Shown here piece by piece: positions 23,851 through 34,381 of a stretch of 39,958 nucleotides of DNA. The notes beneath the pieces were generated by a model. That model was not told where the DNA came from. It did no database searches and was given only the letters and a program-made list of their open reading frames with translations. Within the stretch, counting starts at the first letter, position 1, and every line of letters starts with the position of its first letter. This stretch comes from an uncultured Bacteroidales bacterium. GTDB lineage: Bacteria > Bacteroidota > Bacteroidia > Bacteroidales > Paludibacteraceae. Made by a program: the position numbers and the translations under genes. The stretch lies in the NCBI GenBank assembly GCA_937915765.1, contig CALGHE010000049.1:1-39958 (forward strand), in the 5' to 3' direction.

Positions 23851-26800
23851 AAAATAACATGTATAGTTTTGTAAATAGATTTTTAATTCTGCTGGCTAGT
23901 GTATTTTGTTTTGCTGACGTTTGGGCAGATACTTGTGCAGATTCTAAAATAGGATGGGGTGTTAAGCCAAGCTTGAAAGTTCTTGCGCATGGAAACTCTT
24001 TGTTTTCAGATATAAATGTGAAGGCGGAAGATCGCATGTGCTTTTATTTGCCTACATATTCAATAAATCATGATGCTGGTCAGTACTTCAAATGGAGTGT
24101 AGTTCATGGAGGCTGTAATGGTCAAAGAATAAAAGACCGTGGTGTGACTTATGAATTAAGTTGTGGTGATATTGACTTGGGTAGATATTTCAATGTTAAG
24201 GAAGAAACTGGCAATATAAAAGATGCAAGAAAATTCACATGGTTTTTAGGGAATTTGAAGGGAACAACATTCTCTGCGAAGGACTTGATGAATGCTGTAG
24301 GTGTGGATTTTAAGGATGGGAAGGCAACAATTAAAGTGGGTTTGACTGTTTCTGGTTATCAGATTAATAACAAGAAAAACGCAAGAAGAGATTTGGATCA
24401 GGTCACAAGTTATGTGACTATCATTGTGCATGATTGCTCGGCTGGAAAAATAAAGCCAGACGAGTCTGTCACGCCTAATATTTCAGAGGACAAGGGCGTT
24501 CCTGTGTATGGTATATATAATTCGGACGAGGGTGGTGTTTATCCTATTGTAAATGAGACAGATCCTAGTCTGTTTAATTTCTCAGACGAGTCTGTGTATT
24601 TTAAAGTGACAAATTCTGAAGATAGAGTTGTGAACGACAACATTAAAAGCGATAGGAACTTTTGCACTTATCCTAATTATAAGGATTTGTTGGGCAGTGG
24701 CTTGAGTTTCAAAAGTGGAGAAAAACGTGTTGTTGAACGTGTGTATTACAACTCAAATTTTTCGTGCGGAAGTAATGTGCTGACTTTTCAGGCTGTCGAT
24801 GTGTTGCATTTGGATGGGTTTGATGAGAACGAAGTGGAGCGGTTTGTTTGTCCTGCGGAGCAGGCTTTGCCAAATGTAGGTGATTTTAGCTGCACTTCGG
24901 AAAATGCTTTTAAAATAGAGGGCAAGTCTGTAGATTGGAGCCGTGTGTCTAATGTTTTTACGGAGGAGGTTTACGGCGTGGTTTATGGTTGGGAGTACAA
25001 AACGTCGGTTGACAGAAATTGGCGGCCGGTTGCTGATTTCGGTGCGGAAAATGTGAAGGAAGATGTGGATCTGTGCATCTCGAAAAGCGTTTTCAAAGAG
25101 AATAGGACTTACTATTTCAGACAGGTGCTTTATTTGAAGAACTTCAATAAAAAGGTGTATGCAAGCGGAGAGAATAATTATGTGATGGTGAAATGTTTCA
25201 AAAAGTTGGGCTCTGCTGATTTCGCTGTTTCTGATTTCCCTGCAATGTGTCCGGGCAGTGAGCTAGACTCTGTGCTTAAGGTTAATTTTGAGCCGAAGCA
25301 AGATGGACGTTATTGCGGCTACAAAGGAGAGAGTGCGGAGTGTGCGTTCTTGTATTCGTATTCTTCTAATTTTGATGCGTTCAATGGCTCGAAGGTAACA
25401 GCAAACTTGTCTCTGCCGTTTGTTTTGGTGGCAGAGTCTGATATAAACACTAAAATTTCGGTTGCGGACGGTTGCGGAAATGTGGTCGATTTGTCCAGCA
25501 TGATTAAGGTTCATCGTAATCCTGAATTAAAAAGGGAGGCTATTCACGTTGAAGGCGGCAGTGTCTCTAATTCAGACGAATTTGAGAACAGACTGAAGGT
25601 CAGAGTGCCTGAGGACAAGAGCTTTGGCGTTATAATTGGGAATGAAGACGAGGAGAAGAGCCAAAGCCGTTATTATATATCTGTCAAGAGTGATAAGGTT
25701 GACAGCAATGGGGAGTTTGAATGGGCGGCTCGCTCTTTAATTAACCCGGTTTCTGGTTATAGGGTGTCAAATAATATAAGAACGAACGCGTGGTATGATG
25801 AGATGACTTGTGATTATATGAAAATAGAGAAGGTCAATGTCTCTTCGGGTTGTGTGAGCGAGCCTGTTTTTCTTTGTGTTGATTATGTCAAAGATCTGCT
25901 GAACAATAATATTTATGCAGGAGGCGGGCTGGAAGGCGACAAGGTTTATGTATGCAAGGGAGAGCTGAACAAACTTTTGTTAGGTGATCATGTTAGTGGC
26001 GGTTATGGAGAAGGCTCGTACTCTTATATTTGGCAGTATTTCAACGGGTCTGAGTGGGTCGGTATGACTGATGCTGCCGGGAAGATTATTCGCTCGGAAA
26101 ATCTTGAGGCCGGCGCTTGGATAAGACCTGTCGATAGGGACGTGAAGGTGCGCCGGTATGTGAGGTCTAATGTGCCGGGCGGGGCAGAGACTGGTTATCT
26201 GGAGTCTGTTAGTAACGAGGTCACGTTTGCTGTTTACGCAGTTCCGGCTTTTGACCTTTTGGTGGACGGTCAAAAGGGTGATCTGGATATTTGTTTCGGA
26301 GACGAGGTGGAGTGTTCTGTGTTGTTGAAGAATGCTTCGGATATTGAAAGCCAAGGGTTGAAGGTGGGTTTTGAGTATTGTTTTGAAAATAAAGATGGTT
26401 CTTATACGCCGTTCGGGAAGGGTGTGAAGAAGTTCTCTGTTGATAAAGACTCTGTGATATATGCATTTGCATTGTGTTGTAATGATACTGTTTACGCAAC
26501 AGAGCCTGTGAAAATTATCGCAGGAGAGAACTTGAAAGTGCCCCAGGAGGATTTGTTGTCTGATAGATGCAAGGTCAGAGGAGAAACAGTGAATGTCGGT
26601 GTTAACAAGCAGCTGGGACGCGAATATGCTTTTGTCTTGGCTGACGGTGACACGGTTGAAGGCGCCTTGGCTGAAATTAACTTGCCGCTCGACGGTTCTG
26701 TTTCGTTTAAAGTGCTGGCAAAGAAGGACGGTTGTGTCGGGGGGACTGATTTTAAATTCAACAATGAGGATATGCTTCGTCCTTTGGAGAATGGCAAGCT

Positions 26801-29800
26801 TTTTGTTGAAAATTCAGATGGGGCAAAAAGCGATATGATTTGTGCTGGGAATCCGTTCACTATATCTGATGCAAATTTGGCTCAAGACGGCGACTTTTCG
26901 TACTCTTGGACGATAAACGGCGGTGTTCCGCTGGCCGACAAAAACCGAAGTCTTGTGTCTGATGGCTCGCTGTTCAGAGAGAAAGGCAATAGTTATGAGG
27001 TTGTGAGGGTGACTTCTGATGAGTGCCGAAGTGTGACGGATACTATCAAATTTGATACTTATGACATGATAGGAAACATCTCTTTGGAACTAAGTGAAGA
27101 TTCGGTTTGTTTTGGCGGCGGCGCGACTCTGTCCGTATTAAGCGTGGATGGCGGGTCTGGTTATTTCAGGTATGAATGGCTTCGCGAAACAGACGTTGTT
27201 GCAGACGGGGAAGAAAAAAGCTATGCTTTTGTAAATCTTGATGATGAAGTTAATGTCGTAGGTGTTAATGTTGTTGACAGGTATTGTCACAATTATAATA
27301 AGTATGCGACTAAAGTCATTGACGTTGAGCCGGACTTGTCTTTCTCTTTGGAGGCTTTGCCGTCGGTTGTCGTTCGTGAAGAGTTTGAAAATAATTCTTA
27401 TGTAGATATTAGGATTGAGGGCGAAAACCTGAATATCAAGGATAAACTGGAGGTCTCGATTAATAGTCAGTCGCCGATGTCGTATGAGTATAACGGAGAG
27501 TTCTTTACTGTAAAATTGGATTCGCTGTCGTTCCTTTATAACGTGGCGGCTTTAAATGTGAAACGTTATGGACAGAATGAAAAATGTGAGTCTCGTTCTA
27601 CTGTTTATGTTCATCTTAACGACGGCTTTGACGGTGTTCCAGTGGTGAGCTCCGATGTTTCGCAGAGTATCTCTCCAGCTGTGGTTTGTGGCGGCTCAAA
27701 GGTGTCTCTGTCTATTTCTGATTATCCGTCTTTTGGAGGCAATGAACTTGGAAGTGAGGATTTTGTGCATCAGTGGTATGAGAGCCTTGACGGTGTAAAC
27801 TGGTCTAATAAAGGTAAAGCTGCAGACTTGGTTGTTGAGGCTAAGGAAGGTGTTGCGGTTATGTACATGTGCAAACTGACTTATCTTCCGGATGGAGGCA
27901 AGTCGATGTCTGTCTCGTCTCCTGTCTATGAAGTTCAAGGTAAAGAAGCTCTGAAACTTTGTTCTGTCTCTTTTGACGAAGATGAGGAACGTGTCAAAAC
28001 TTTATACAAGTGCAAGGGTGAGACCGGCACGTTTAGGTTGTCTGCAGATTCGCTCATCGCTAATAATCTGAGTTTGCAGTGGTACCAGATGGGGCTGGAC
28101 AATGTGTGGAAGCCTGTTGAGGCTGTAGGTTTGACAATGGGAAGCACTTTGAGCGAGTGTGTGGTCGATTTGGAAAATTATAAAGAGAACACATATTTCA
28201 GACTTGGGGCTGTTGACCCGTGCAACGGAACTGAAGTCTATTCGGAAAACCTGCTTCAGCTGATGTTTAACGAAGGTGCTGGCTTGTCGGCAGAGGATGT
28301 TGTTTTGCTTAGCAGCTCGGTTTACGAAGGTGAGTCGCTGGATTCTGTGATGCTTGCTGTGCCTCGCGATTATAAGAATGTGTATAGCTGGACGTCAGAT
28401 CCGTCTTTGAAGGCGTGGAGTGTAGGCAATCCGATTTGGGTGAACGGCAAATTTAAGCAGGGCAGAGATTCTGTTTTTGTGTATGTCACGACAAAAGGTA
28501 AAGGCGACTGCTCTTCTGATCCGATTGTTTACCATTTTGATGTTTACAAAAAAATATCAGCAAAGATGTTGTTTGACAAGTCCGGAGACGAGGTGGTTTG
28601 TACGAATAAGAATCGTGTCCATCTGATGTTGGAGGATATAACTGGCGGCGATGGCGTGTATTCTGTGGACTGGTACTACAAGAGCGACAAGATGTCGTCT
28701 TTCGCAAAGGTTGTTGATGGAGACGAGACGCAGCCTTTTGAGGTTACGGAGCGTTTGGAGAATGCGACTGATGGCGGTTTGGCTTATTTGCTGTTGAACT
28801 ATATCAGAGAGACGTGCCAGTTCTATGCGGTAGTCAGCAGTGTGGGCAATTATCCGGACAGAAGCTATGTGTCCAATTCGGTCACAAAAAGGGTTTATCC
28901 ATTGCTGGATCCGGGGCGGATAGACGTTGCGACTGTAGATGTTTGCTATGGCAGTTATTTCTCTTTCATTGATGGTTCTGATGCTACGGGCGGCTCTGGA
29001 AATTACTCTTATGAGTGGCTGAAGTCGGAGCGTACGAGCGACGGCTGGGGCAAATGGTCGCCAGTTGTGGAGCAGACCAGCGTGAAATATACGGGCAATT
29101 CAATGCAGGAGATATATCGTTTGTACAAGACAACGCGTTTTTGCAGGGTTGTGCATGATGATTGCATCTCCGACACGACGGCGGTCAAAGTGGTGAATGT
29201 TAGAGATGAGTTTCTTATCGAGCCGGATTTTGTCACTTGCAATCCTTTGGTTGTCAGCGGTAGCAGCTCGCACATGAACGGCTTGCACGAAGGGTTTGAT
29301 TATGTGTGGTATGACAAGATGCGCAGAGTTAAGGATACAACAGAGGTTTATGAAGAGTATGTTACGGAGTCTTTGAAGAGCGCGGAAGAACTGTTTTTTG
29401 TGAAGACTATGACAAAGGATGATTTGAAGTGCTTGTCTTCTAACTATGACACTGTTGTGATTAAGACTTTCTCTGTTGATGGTGGCAGCCTGACGTTTGA
29501 GAAGTTTGACGCGTCGAAAGATGTCTTCTGGATTTGTAGCGGGGAGGGTGCCGGACAAGTCTTTGTCGAGGGCAGCGAGGACTTGGCTTATGATTGGTGG
29601 TACAAGGTTGATGATGAGATCTCGGATAATATACTATGGGGCAAGTCCGGCTCGCAAGTTAGGAGCGCTACTGTTAATCTGGACACTTGCAAATTGGCAA
29701 AGGTCTTGGCTAATGACGATGTGTCGAGGTCTGTCCTGGAGAAGAAGGTCTCTTTCTTCAGACGCACAAGTTTCACTCAGGACGTGAACGGTGAAAAACG

Positions 29801-32800
29801 GGAGCAGAGCATCTATTCTGACACAGTCTCTGTCTATATTGTTCCGAAACTTAATCTGGTAGAGAAGTTGTTGCTCGCTAATTCGGTAAGTATGGCAGGC
29901 TCTTTGCAGGAAAGCCAGGAAATATATTGCTCAGGAGAAAAAGGTGCTAAGATCAGCGGTGTTGTAGATCAGGATTCTGAATTGTACTCTTTGTGGCGAA
30001 ACTTGGAGTTTGGGCCTTATCTGTATGATAGGCAAACGGAGGAGTTCCAGACTTGGTTTGAGTTTGCAAAAGGGCGCACCTTTAACGACACTACTGCGTG
30101 GGAGAAGGGCGATGTCTATTATGGACGCATAGATTATGCGCAGATATTCTCCGTTGGTGGCGCCGATGGTATGGACACAAGCTATATCGTAAGACGCGCG
30201 TTTAGCGACGGATGTTCAGTCTCTTATTCAAATTTTGTGAATCAAACGGTATCCGACAAAAAGGCTAAGATAGAAGATGTCTATATTTCGGCTATTTCGC
30301 CAGAGGGACGAAAGTTTAAAGATGGCATTGAATTTGGAGATAAAATGTATGTCGATTATGTGTCTAATGAACCTTATGACGTGGTCTGGTTCCGAGATGA
30401 AGATTGCACTGACACTCTGAAGAAAGGTTTCCCGCTTGTCTTTGATTCGGTTTGTGCGGAGACTCCGTCGGTGGTGTACATGAAACGTCTTGACAATGTG
30501 GGCTGTATGTCTTCGCCTTTGGCCGTGTCATTGCCTTTCTTTACTAAAAGTGACGGCGGAATCATCAGTGGCAATCAGGCGGTTTGTGCGGGAGAACGTT
30601 TTGGTAAGGTGTGCAATTACCGTCTTGCCCATGGTAGACGTTTCTCTCCTAATAGCGGAGAGGCGAGAGTCTTCTCTTATCAGTGGCAGATTTGCATGGA
30701 CGAAGAACGGAACGTGTGGACAGACATCGCTGGCGCGGTTAATCCTGAAGAGTTGCCGGCCGATAAAATAGAGGGTGTCGTTAATCCTGATTGCAGGGCA
30801 TGCTTTATTCGCAGAGCGGCCGTTAACGAAACAGGCAGAGTCTGTTATTCTGATACTTTGACGTTATATCGTTATGGAGAGGTGCTTCCGGGTAAAATAT
30901 CTTTAGAGTCGGACAATACGCTTTTCTGTCACAAAGATGTTTTGCCTAAAGTGTCTAGTTCGTTGCCTGCTGGTGGTTATGCTGAATTTACGGGTCGCAA
31001 TGATTATCTGTGCGGATGGGAGATTGCGTTGAATGGAGGTGACTTTAAGAAGGTTTCCGAACCAAGCAAATTTGGCTATTCTCTTGACTTAGAGTATGTC
31101 TTGCGTTATGGTGATCTGCTGGAGATAGACTTTGACAAAAACAATGAGGTCGCTGTGCGCGCTGTTTATAGCGATGCGTGCGGGTTGGCTTATAGCGAGC
31201 CGTTGAATATGACAATCTGGAAGAGACTGATGCAACCTTCTGTTTATCAAAACAAGAAAGATTGCAACTCAGATTCTATTGTGGTTAAGGTGGATAACCT
31301 TGATGATTTCAGCTATTACTGGTTTATATTGGACGAAGATTCCAATCCGGTGTGGACCGGTCTGAATGACTCTTTGGCAATAAGGCGAGTTTCGGACATT
31401 GTGGCAACTCAGTACGGTGTTGTTGGTGTGGATGTTAACAGCGGATGTGTGACTGATTCGTTGTTTTTTAACGTGGATTCTATGCCGGAACTTTCTCAGG
31501 GGGCGATGGCGTCTGCAAACTTGGCGGCTTGTTACGGCAGTGATGTGAAGATTGAGGGCGGTTTGGCTGAAGGTGGAAGCGGCGAAAAAAAATATTTGTG
31601 GCAAATGTCCTACGATTTGGTTGTGTTTGAAGATTGCGGTGTTGCTAAAGACCTTGAAATCAGTAATGTCAAAACCTCTGCTTATTTCCGCAGAATAGTT
31701 GACGATATGTGTGATTCGGACACGAGTGAGACCGTTTTTGTGAGGGTGTACCCTAAACTGAACGTTGATTTGGCATTAATCGAGAAGACAGACTTTAAAT
31801 GTGCCGGGCAACGTTTCAGCATGAAGATGAACAAGGAGGATCTGGATTCGGTCAAGGCGGATTGTGAAGCTGCGTTTGGTGATGAGTTTGAGTCTGTGTC
31901 TGTTCTGATAAGTCGTGCTGATGGGACGGAGACTGATAGTTTGTCGGAAGGTCGGTCTTTCGCAACGTTTAATGGTGTTGATGGCGATTATTCGGACTTT
32001 TATGTGAAAACGGTTGTGCGTGCGGGTCTGAACGTATGCGAGTCAGAACAAAGTGTGATGCGCGCCTATTCGGCTCGTCCTATCGAGGCGGAACGGAATG
32101 TGGTTGAGGCAACGAGTTTGTTCCCTTGTAACGGTTCTATTGTTGATGTCTTCGGAAAGTATGATTTAGAGACAGAGGCTGATGATTTGCATGTCGAGTA
32201 TCAATGGTTTGAGTCTAAGGACGGCGTTGAATGGAGTGCTGTGCCAAACGGTAACTCGCCGCGTGTTATGGTTGTGGCTGAAGGAACTAAACAGATGAAG
32301 CGCAGCATGACGAACGGCTGTGACACGTTGTTCAGCAATATTCTGAAAATTGAAGGGCAAGAGGCTGTGCCGGTGGATTATGAGGCTGAACTTGGACTTG
32401 AAATAACAACGGTAGTCAAGGCCGATTCTTCGTCCGTATATTCTGTGTACACTAAGGCTGACAATGCTTCGTCCGATTATGTGATAAAAGGTAAAGGGCT
32501 TGAAAAACCTCTGCCTTTTGGTCTTAGCGCTATCCCTGCTGATGCTTTGGACAGTACTGTCTATATAGTTAAGAATGCGGAAATTTGTGTCTCTCCTTAC
32601 AAGGTTGAACCATTGAGAGGCGGTGTTATTTCTGTTGACGGAAACGGCTTCGTGTGCAGCGGGTCGGATATGCCTGCCATTAAAGCGTCTGACGTTTCGG
32701 GCGGTAATGGAGAGTACTCTTATCAGTGGTATTACAAGAACGAAAATCTTGCAACGTCAGACTATGTTCAGATTGACGGAGCGAACGGAAAGACATATAC

Positions 32801-34121
32801 GCCGGAGCCTATATCAACAAAAACGTGGTATAGACGAGAGACTTACGCGGGCGAATATAAAATGGTCAGCAATGAGGTTTCTGTAGAAATTGTAGGTTTG
32901 CCTGAGGTTGGCTATATCTATACTGATGCAGATACGGCGCTTTTGAATTCCTCAGGTTTGATTTATGGCGACTTTATGACTCAAAAGACAAGCGATATGT
33001 CTGTAACTCTTTTTGATACAGTTAGATATGCGTCTTATTTGTTCTGGCAGATAAGTGAAGACGGCGAGTCGTGGGATAATCTGGTGTCGAAAGTAGATTT
33101 GAATTCAGAAGTCCATTCGTTAGCGTTGAACGACACGCTGCCGTTGAGATATTACCGGATAAGCGCGAAAAATAGTTGCGGAACATCTGTTTCTGAGTCT
33201 TTCAAAGTTGTAACATTGAACACACCTATGATAAAGGAGGCTGATGTGGTTGTTGAACATGCGGTGTGTAAAGGCAAAAACGCATCCATAATCTGTTATG
33301 ATAATGCAGAACATACTTACACTGGTGAGTATTATTATCGCTGTGAAGGTTATCCGGAAAACACGTTCTATGGAAAGAGACCTTACGAGGGCAACCTTTT
33401 CAGAGAAGAGATAGAGTTTCATAATGTGACGGAGCCTTTTGTCGTGACCATGGTGAGGGTGTCGAAAACAACAGGCGTAGAGACTCGCAAAGAAGTTAAG
33501 GTGGAGGTTTTGGATTTTAAGGCAGATTTTTCGTTTGAGGTGAACGGACTTGAATATCCTTGTGAGCAGGAGGATGTGGCAATTGAGCAAGGGGCTCTTG
33601 TGCAGTTCAAAAACAAATCCAAAAATGCGACTGTGCTTTATTGGGAACTGATTCAGCCTGCCAATCCGCAGTATTGCGATAAATTTACGAGAGGGTTGAT
33701 GTCTTACGTAGAAGACCCGATGTGCTACTTCTATAATGCGGAACGTTACGAGGTGTCTTTGGTTGTGACGAATCCGCAGGGGTGCAGAGATACTGCTGTA
33801 AGTTCGGCTCTGTATATCCCGCAGGAGGTGTTCAGGTCGTATGACAGCGATGTTGTCGCAGAGTTTGTGGACGAAGGAGACAGCCCTTCGTTTGAGTTCA
33901 AAAATGTCGAGGTTTATCCAACATTGTTCAGTCAAAGCCTGACTATAAACGCCTATGGCAAAGAGTTCGAGTATGTCGTGGTTGATGTGAATGGACGCGT
34001 GCAAAAGACCGGCAGAGGACACAGCCGGAAGGTGGTTGATTTAAGTGATTTGAGTCAAGGCTCTTATACTGTGTTGGTGAACGGTCGTGCGTTTAAGATT
34101 GCTAAACGTCATTTAGATTGA
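23847..34121 (+). CDS. Giant Ig-like/PKD surface protein with T9SS sorting domain
   Basis: A 3424-residue exported protein with a signal peptide (NRFLILLASVFCFADVWAD). From ~330 to ~3200 it is built of about 14 diverged beta-sandwich modules. Each opens with a [VI]C-x-G pattern and has an aromatic-x-aromatic-x-Trp ~25-45 residues later; examples are VCKGELNK (~700), VCFGGGATL (~1086), VCYGSYFSF (~1698), ACYGSDVKI (~2561) and VCSGSDMPA (~2935), with YSYIWQ, YSYEWL and YSYQWYY. A PKD-like domain lies at ~3225-3325. The end (VYPTLFSQSLTI, VVVDVNGRV, VDLSDLSQGSYTVLV) is a type A T9SS sorting domain. It should be exported across the outer membrane and attached to the surface. An adhesin role is inferred. 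It is translationally coupled to the lipoprotein gene of the tra cluster. Confidence 0.85.
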   Translation: MKNNMYSFVNRFLILLASVFCFADVWADTCADSKIGWGVKPSLKVLAHGNSLFSDINVKAEDRMCFYLPTYSINHDAGQYFKWSVVHGGCNGQRIKDRGVTYELSCGDIDLGRYFNVKEETGNIKDARKFTWFLGNLKGTTFSAKDLMNAVGVDFKDGKATIKVGLTVSGYQINNKKNARRDLDQVTSYVTIIVHDCSAGKIKPDESVTPNISEDKGVPVYGIYNSDEGGVYPIVNETDPSLFNFSDESVYFKVTNSEDRVVNDNIKSDRNFCTYPNYKDLLGSGLSFKSGEKRVVERVYYNSNFSCGSNVLTFQAVDVLHLDGFDENEVERFVCPAEQALPNVGDFSCTSENAFKIEGKSVDWSRVSNVFTEEVYGVVYGWEYKTSVDRNWRPVADFGAENVKEDVDLCISKSVFKENRTYYFRQVLYLKNFNKKVYASGENNYVMVKCFKKLGSADFAVSDFPAMCPGSELDSVLKVNFEPKQDGRYCGYKGESAECAFLYSYSSNFDAFNGSKVTANLSLPFVLVAESDINTKISVADGCGNVVDLSSMIKVHRNPELKREAIHVEGGSVSNSDEFENRLKVRVPEDKSFGVIIGNEDEEKSQSRYYISVKSDKVDSNGEFEWAARSLINPVSGYRVSNNIRTNAWYDEMTCDYMKIEKVNVSSGCVSEPVFLCVDYVKDLLNNNIYAGGGLEGDKVYVCKGELNKLLLGDHVSGGYGEGSYSYIWQYFNGSEWVGMTDAAGKIIRSENLEAGAWIRPVDRDVKVRRYVRSNVPGGAETGYLESVSNEVTFAVYAVPAFDLLVDGQKGDLDICFGDEVECSVLLKNASDIESQGLKVGFEYCFENKDGSYTPFGKGVKKFSVDKDSVIYAFALCCNDTVYATEPVKIIAGENLKVPQEDLLSDRCKVRGETVNVGVNKQLGREYAFVLADGDTVEGALAEINLPLDGSVSFKVLAKKDGCVGGTDFKFNNEDMLRPLENGKLFVENSDGAKSDMICAGNPFTISDANLAQDGDFSYSWTINGGVPLADKNRSLVSDGSLFREKGNSYEVVRVTSDECRSVTDTIKFDTYDMIGNISLELSEDSVCFGGGATLSVLSVDGGSGYFRYEWLRETDVVADGEEKSYAFVNLDDEVNVVGVNVVDRYCHNYNKYATKVIDVEPDLSFSLEALPSVVVREEFENNSYVDIRIEGENLNIKDKLEVSINSQSPMSYEYNGEFFTVKLDSLSFLYNVAALNVKRYGQNEKCESRSTVYVHLNDGFDGVPVVSSDVSQSISPAVVCGGSKVSLSISDYPSFGGNELGSEDFVHQWYESLDGVNWSNKGKAADLVVEAKEGVAVMYMCKLTYLPDGGKSMSVSSPVYEVQGKEALKLCSVSFDEDEERVKTLYKCKGETGTFRLSADSLIANNLSLQWYQMGLDNVWKPVEAVGLTMGSTLSECVVDLENYKENTYFRLGAVDPCNGTEVYSENLLQLMFNEGAGLSAEDVVLLSSSVYEGESLDSVMLAVPRDYKNVYSWTSDPSLKAWSVGNPIWVNGKFKQGRDSVFVYVTTKGKGDCSSDPIVYHFDVYKKISAKMLFDKSGDEVVCTNKNRVHLMLEDITGGDGVYSVDWYYKSDKMSSFAKVVDGDETQPFEVTERLENATDGGLAYLLLNYIRETCQFYAVVSSVGNYPDRSYVSNSVTKRVYPLLDPGRIDVATVDVCYGSYFSFIDGSDATGGSGNYSYEWLKSERTSDGWGKWSPVVEQTSVKYTGNSMQEIYRLYKTTRFCRVVHDDCISDTTAVKVVNVRDEFLIEPDFVTCNPLVVSGSSSHMNGLHEGFDYVWYDKMRRVKDTTEVYEEYVTESLKSAEELFFVKTMTKDDLKCLSSNYDTVVIKTFSVDGGSLTFEKFDASKDVFWICSGEGAGQVFVEGSEDLAYDWWYKVDDEISDNILWGKSGSQVRSATVNLDTCKLAKVLANDDVSRSVLEKKVSFFRRTSFTQDVNGEKREQSIYSDTVSVYIVPKLNLVEKLLLANSVSMAGSLQESQEIYCSGEKGAKISGVVDQDSELYSLWRNLEFGPYLYDRQTEEFQTWFEFAKGRTFNDTTAWEKGDVYYGRIDYAQIFSVGGADGMDTSYIVRRAFSDGCSVSYSNFVNQTVSDKKAKIEDVYISAISPEGRKFKDGIEFGDKMYVDYVSNEPYDVVWFRDEDCTDTLKKGFPLVFDSVCAETPSVVYMKRLDNVGCMSSPLAVSLPFFTKSDGGIISGNQAVCAGERFGKVCNYRLAHGRRFSPNSGEARVFSYQWQICMDEERNVWTDIAGAVNPEELPADKIEGVVNPDCRACFIRRAAVNETGRVCYSDTLTLYRYGEVLPGKISLESDNTLFCHKDVLPKVSSSLPAGGYAEFTGRNDYLCGWEIALNGGDFKKVSEPSKFGYSLDLEYVLRYGDLLEIDFDKNNEVAVRAVYSDACGLAYSEPLNMTIWKRLMQPSVYQNKKDCNSDSIVVKVDNLDDFSYYWFILDEDSNPVWTGLNDSLAIRRVSDIVATQYGVVGVDVNSGCVTDSLFFNVDSMPELSQGAMASANLAACYGSDVKIEGGLAEGGSGEKKYLWQMSYDLVVFEDCGVAKDLEISNVKTSAYFRRIVDDMCDSDTSETVFVRVYPKLNVDLALIEKTDFKCAGQRFSMKMNKEDLDSVKADCEAAFGDEFESVSVLISRADGTETDSLSEGRSFATFNGVDGDYSDFYVKTVVRAGLNVCESEQSVMRAYSARPIEAERNVVEATSLFPCNGSIVDVFGKYDLETEADDLHVEYQWFESKDGVEWSAVPNGNSPRVMVVAEGTKQMKRSMTNGCDTLFSNILKIEGQEAVPVDYEAELGLEITTVVKADSSSVYSVYTKADNASSDYVIKGKGLEKPLPFGLSAIPADALDSTVYIVKNAEICVSPYKVEPLRGGVISVDGNGFVCSGSDMPAIKASDVSGGNGEYSYQWYYKNENLATSDYVQIDGANGKTYTPEPISTKTWYRRETYAGEYKMVSNEVSVEIVGLPEVGYIYTDADTALLNSSGLIYGDFMTQKTSDMSVTLFDTVRYASYLFWQISEDGESWDNLVSKVDLNSEVHSLALNDTLPLRYYRISAKNSCGTSVSESFKVVTLNTPMIKEADVVVEHAVCKGKNASIICYDNAEHTYTGEYYYRCEGYPENTFYGKRPYEGNLFREEIEFHNVTEPFVVTMVRVSKTTGVETRKEVKVEVLDFKADFSFEVNGLEYPCEQEDVAIEQGALVQFKNKSKNATVLYWELIQPANPQYCDKFTRGLMSYVEDPMCYFYNAERYEVSLVVTNPQGCRDTAVSSALYIPQEVFRSYDSDVVAEFVDEGDSPSFEFKNVEVYPTLFSQSLTINAYGKEFEYVVVDVNGRVQKTGRGHSRKVVDLSDLSQGSYTVLVNGRAFKIAKRHLD

Positions 34122-34171
34122 TATTTGGAATCGTAGACTATACTGGCTCTTGGGTGTGAATTTAGGAGCAG

Positions 34172-34211
34172 AAACTCCCGCTGATTTTAGTCGGCGGGAG
34201 TTTTTTTATTT
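34172..34211 (+). terminator. Strong terminator after the giant gene
   Basis: A perfect 10-bp stem, AAACTCCCGC (34172-34181) with GCGGGAGTTT (34194-34203), has a 12-base loop and runs into TTTTATTTTG. It ends the tra/giant-gene unit 50 bases after the stop and isolates it from parA. Confidence 0.9.
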
Positions 34212-34373
34212 TGTTGAAAAGTTTTTAAGTGTTTGAAAATTAACAGATAAGGAAAGCCTCTTTTTTTTTGCTTTTTTTGTAATGCGCTGAAAATTAGATT
34301 GGTGAAAGGCTTGCTTTTTTTATGGTTGATAAATAAAACGATAAGTAAATATTAGATTAGATTATTTTTTTAC

Positions 34374-34381
34374 TATATTTG
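34374..34381 (+). promoter_or_regulatory. -7 box of the parA operon
   Basis: TATATTTG is an exact TAnnTTTG match 37 bases before the parA start, downstream of the strong terminator. No exact TTTG lies at the -33 distance, where the sequence is A/T only. Confidence 0.5.

Noticed and set aside
33120..34022. 300-codon minus-strand frame opposite the end of the giant gene
   Set aside because: Antisense shadow of the PKD and T9SS sorting region; composition is not protein-like.
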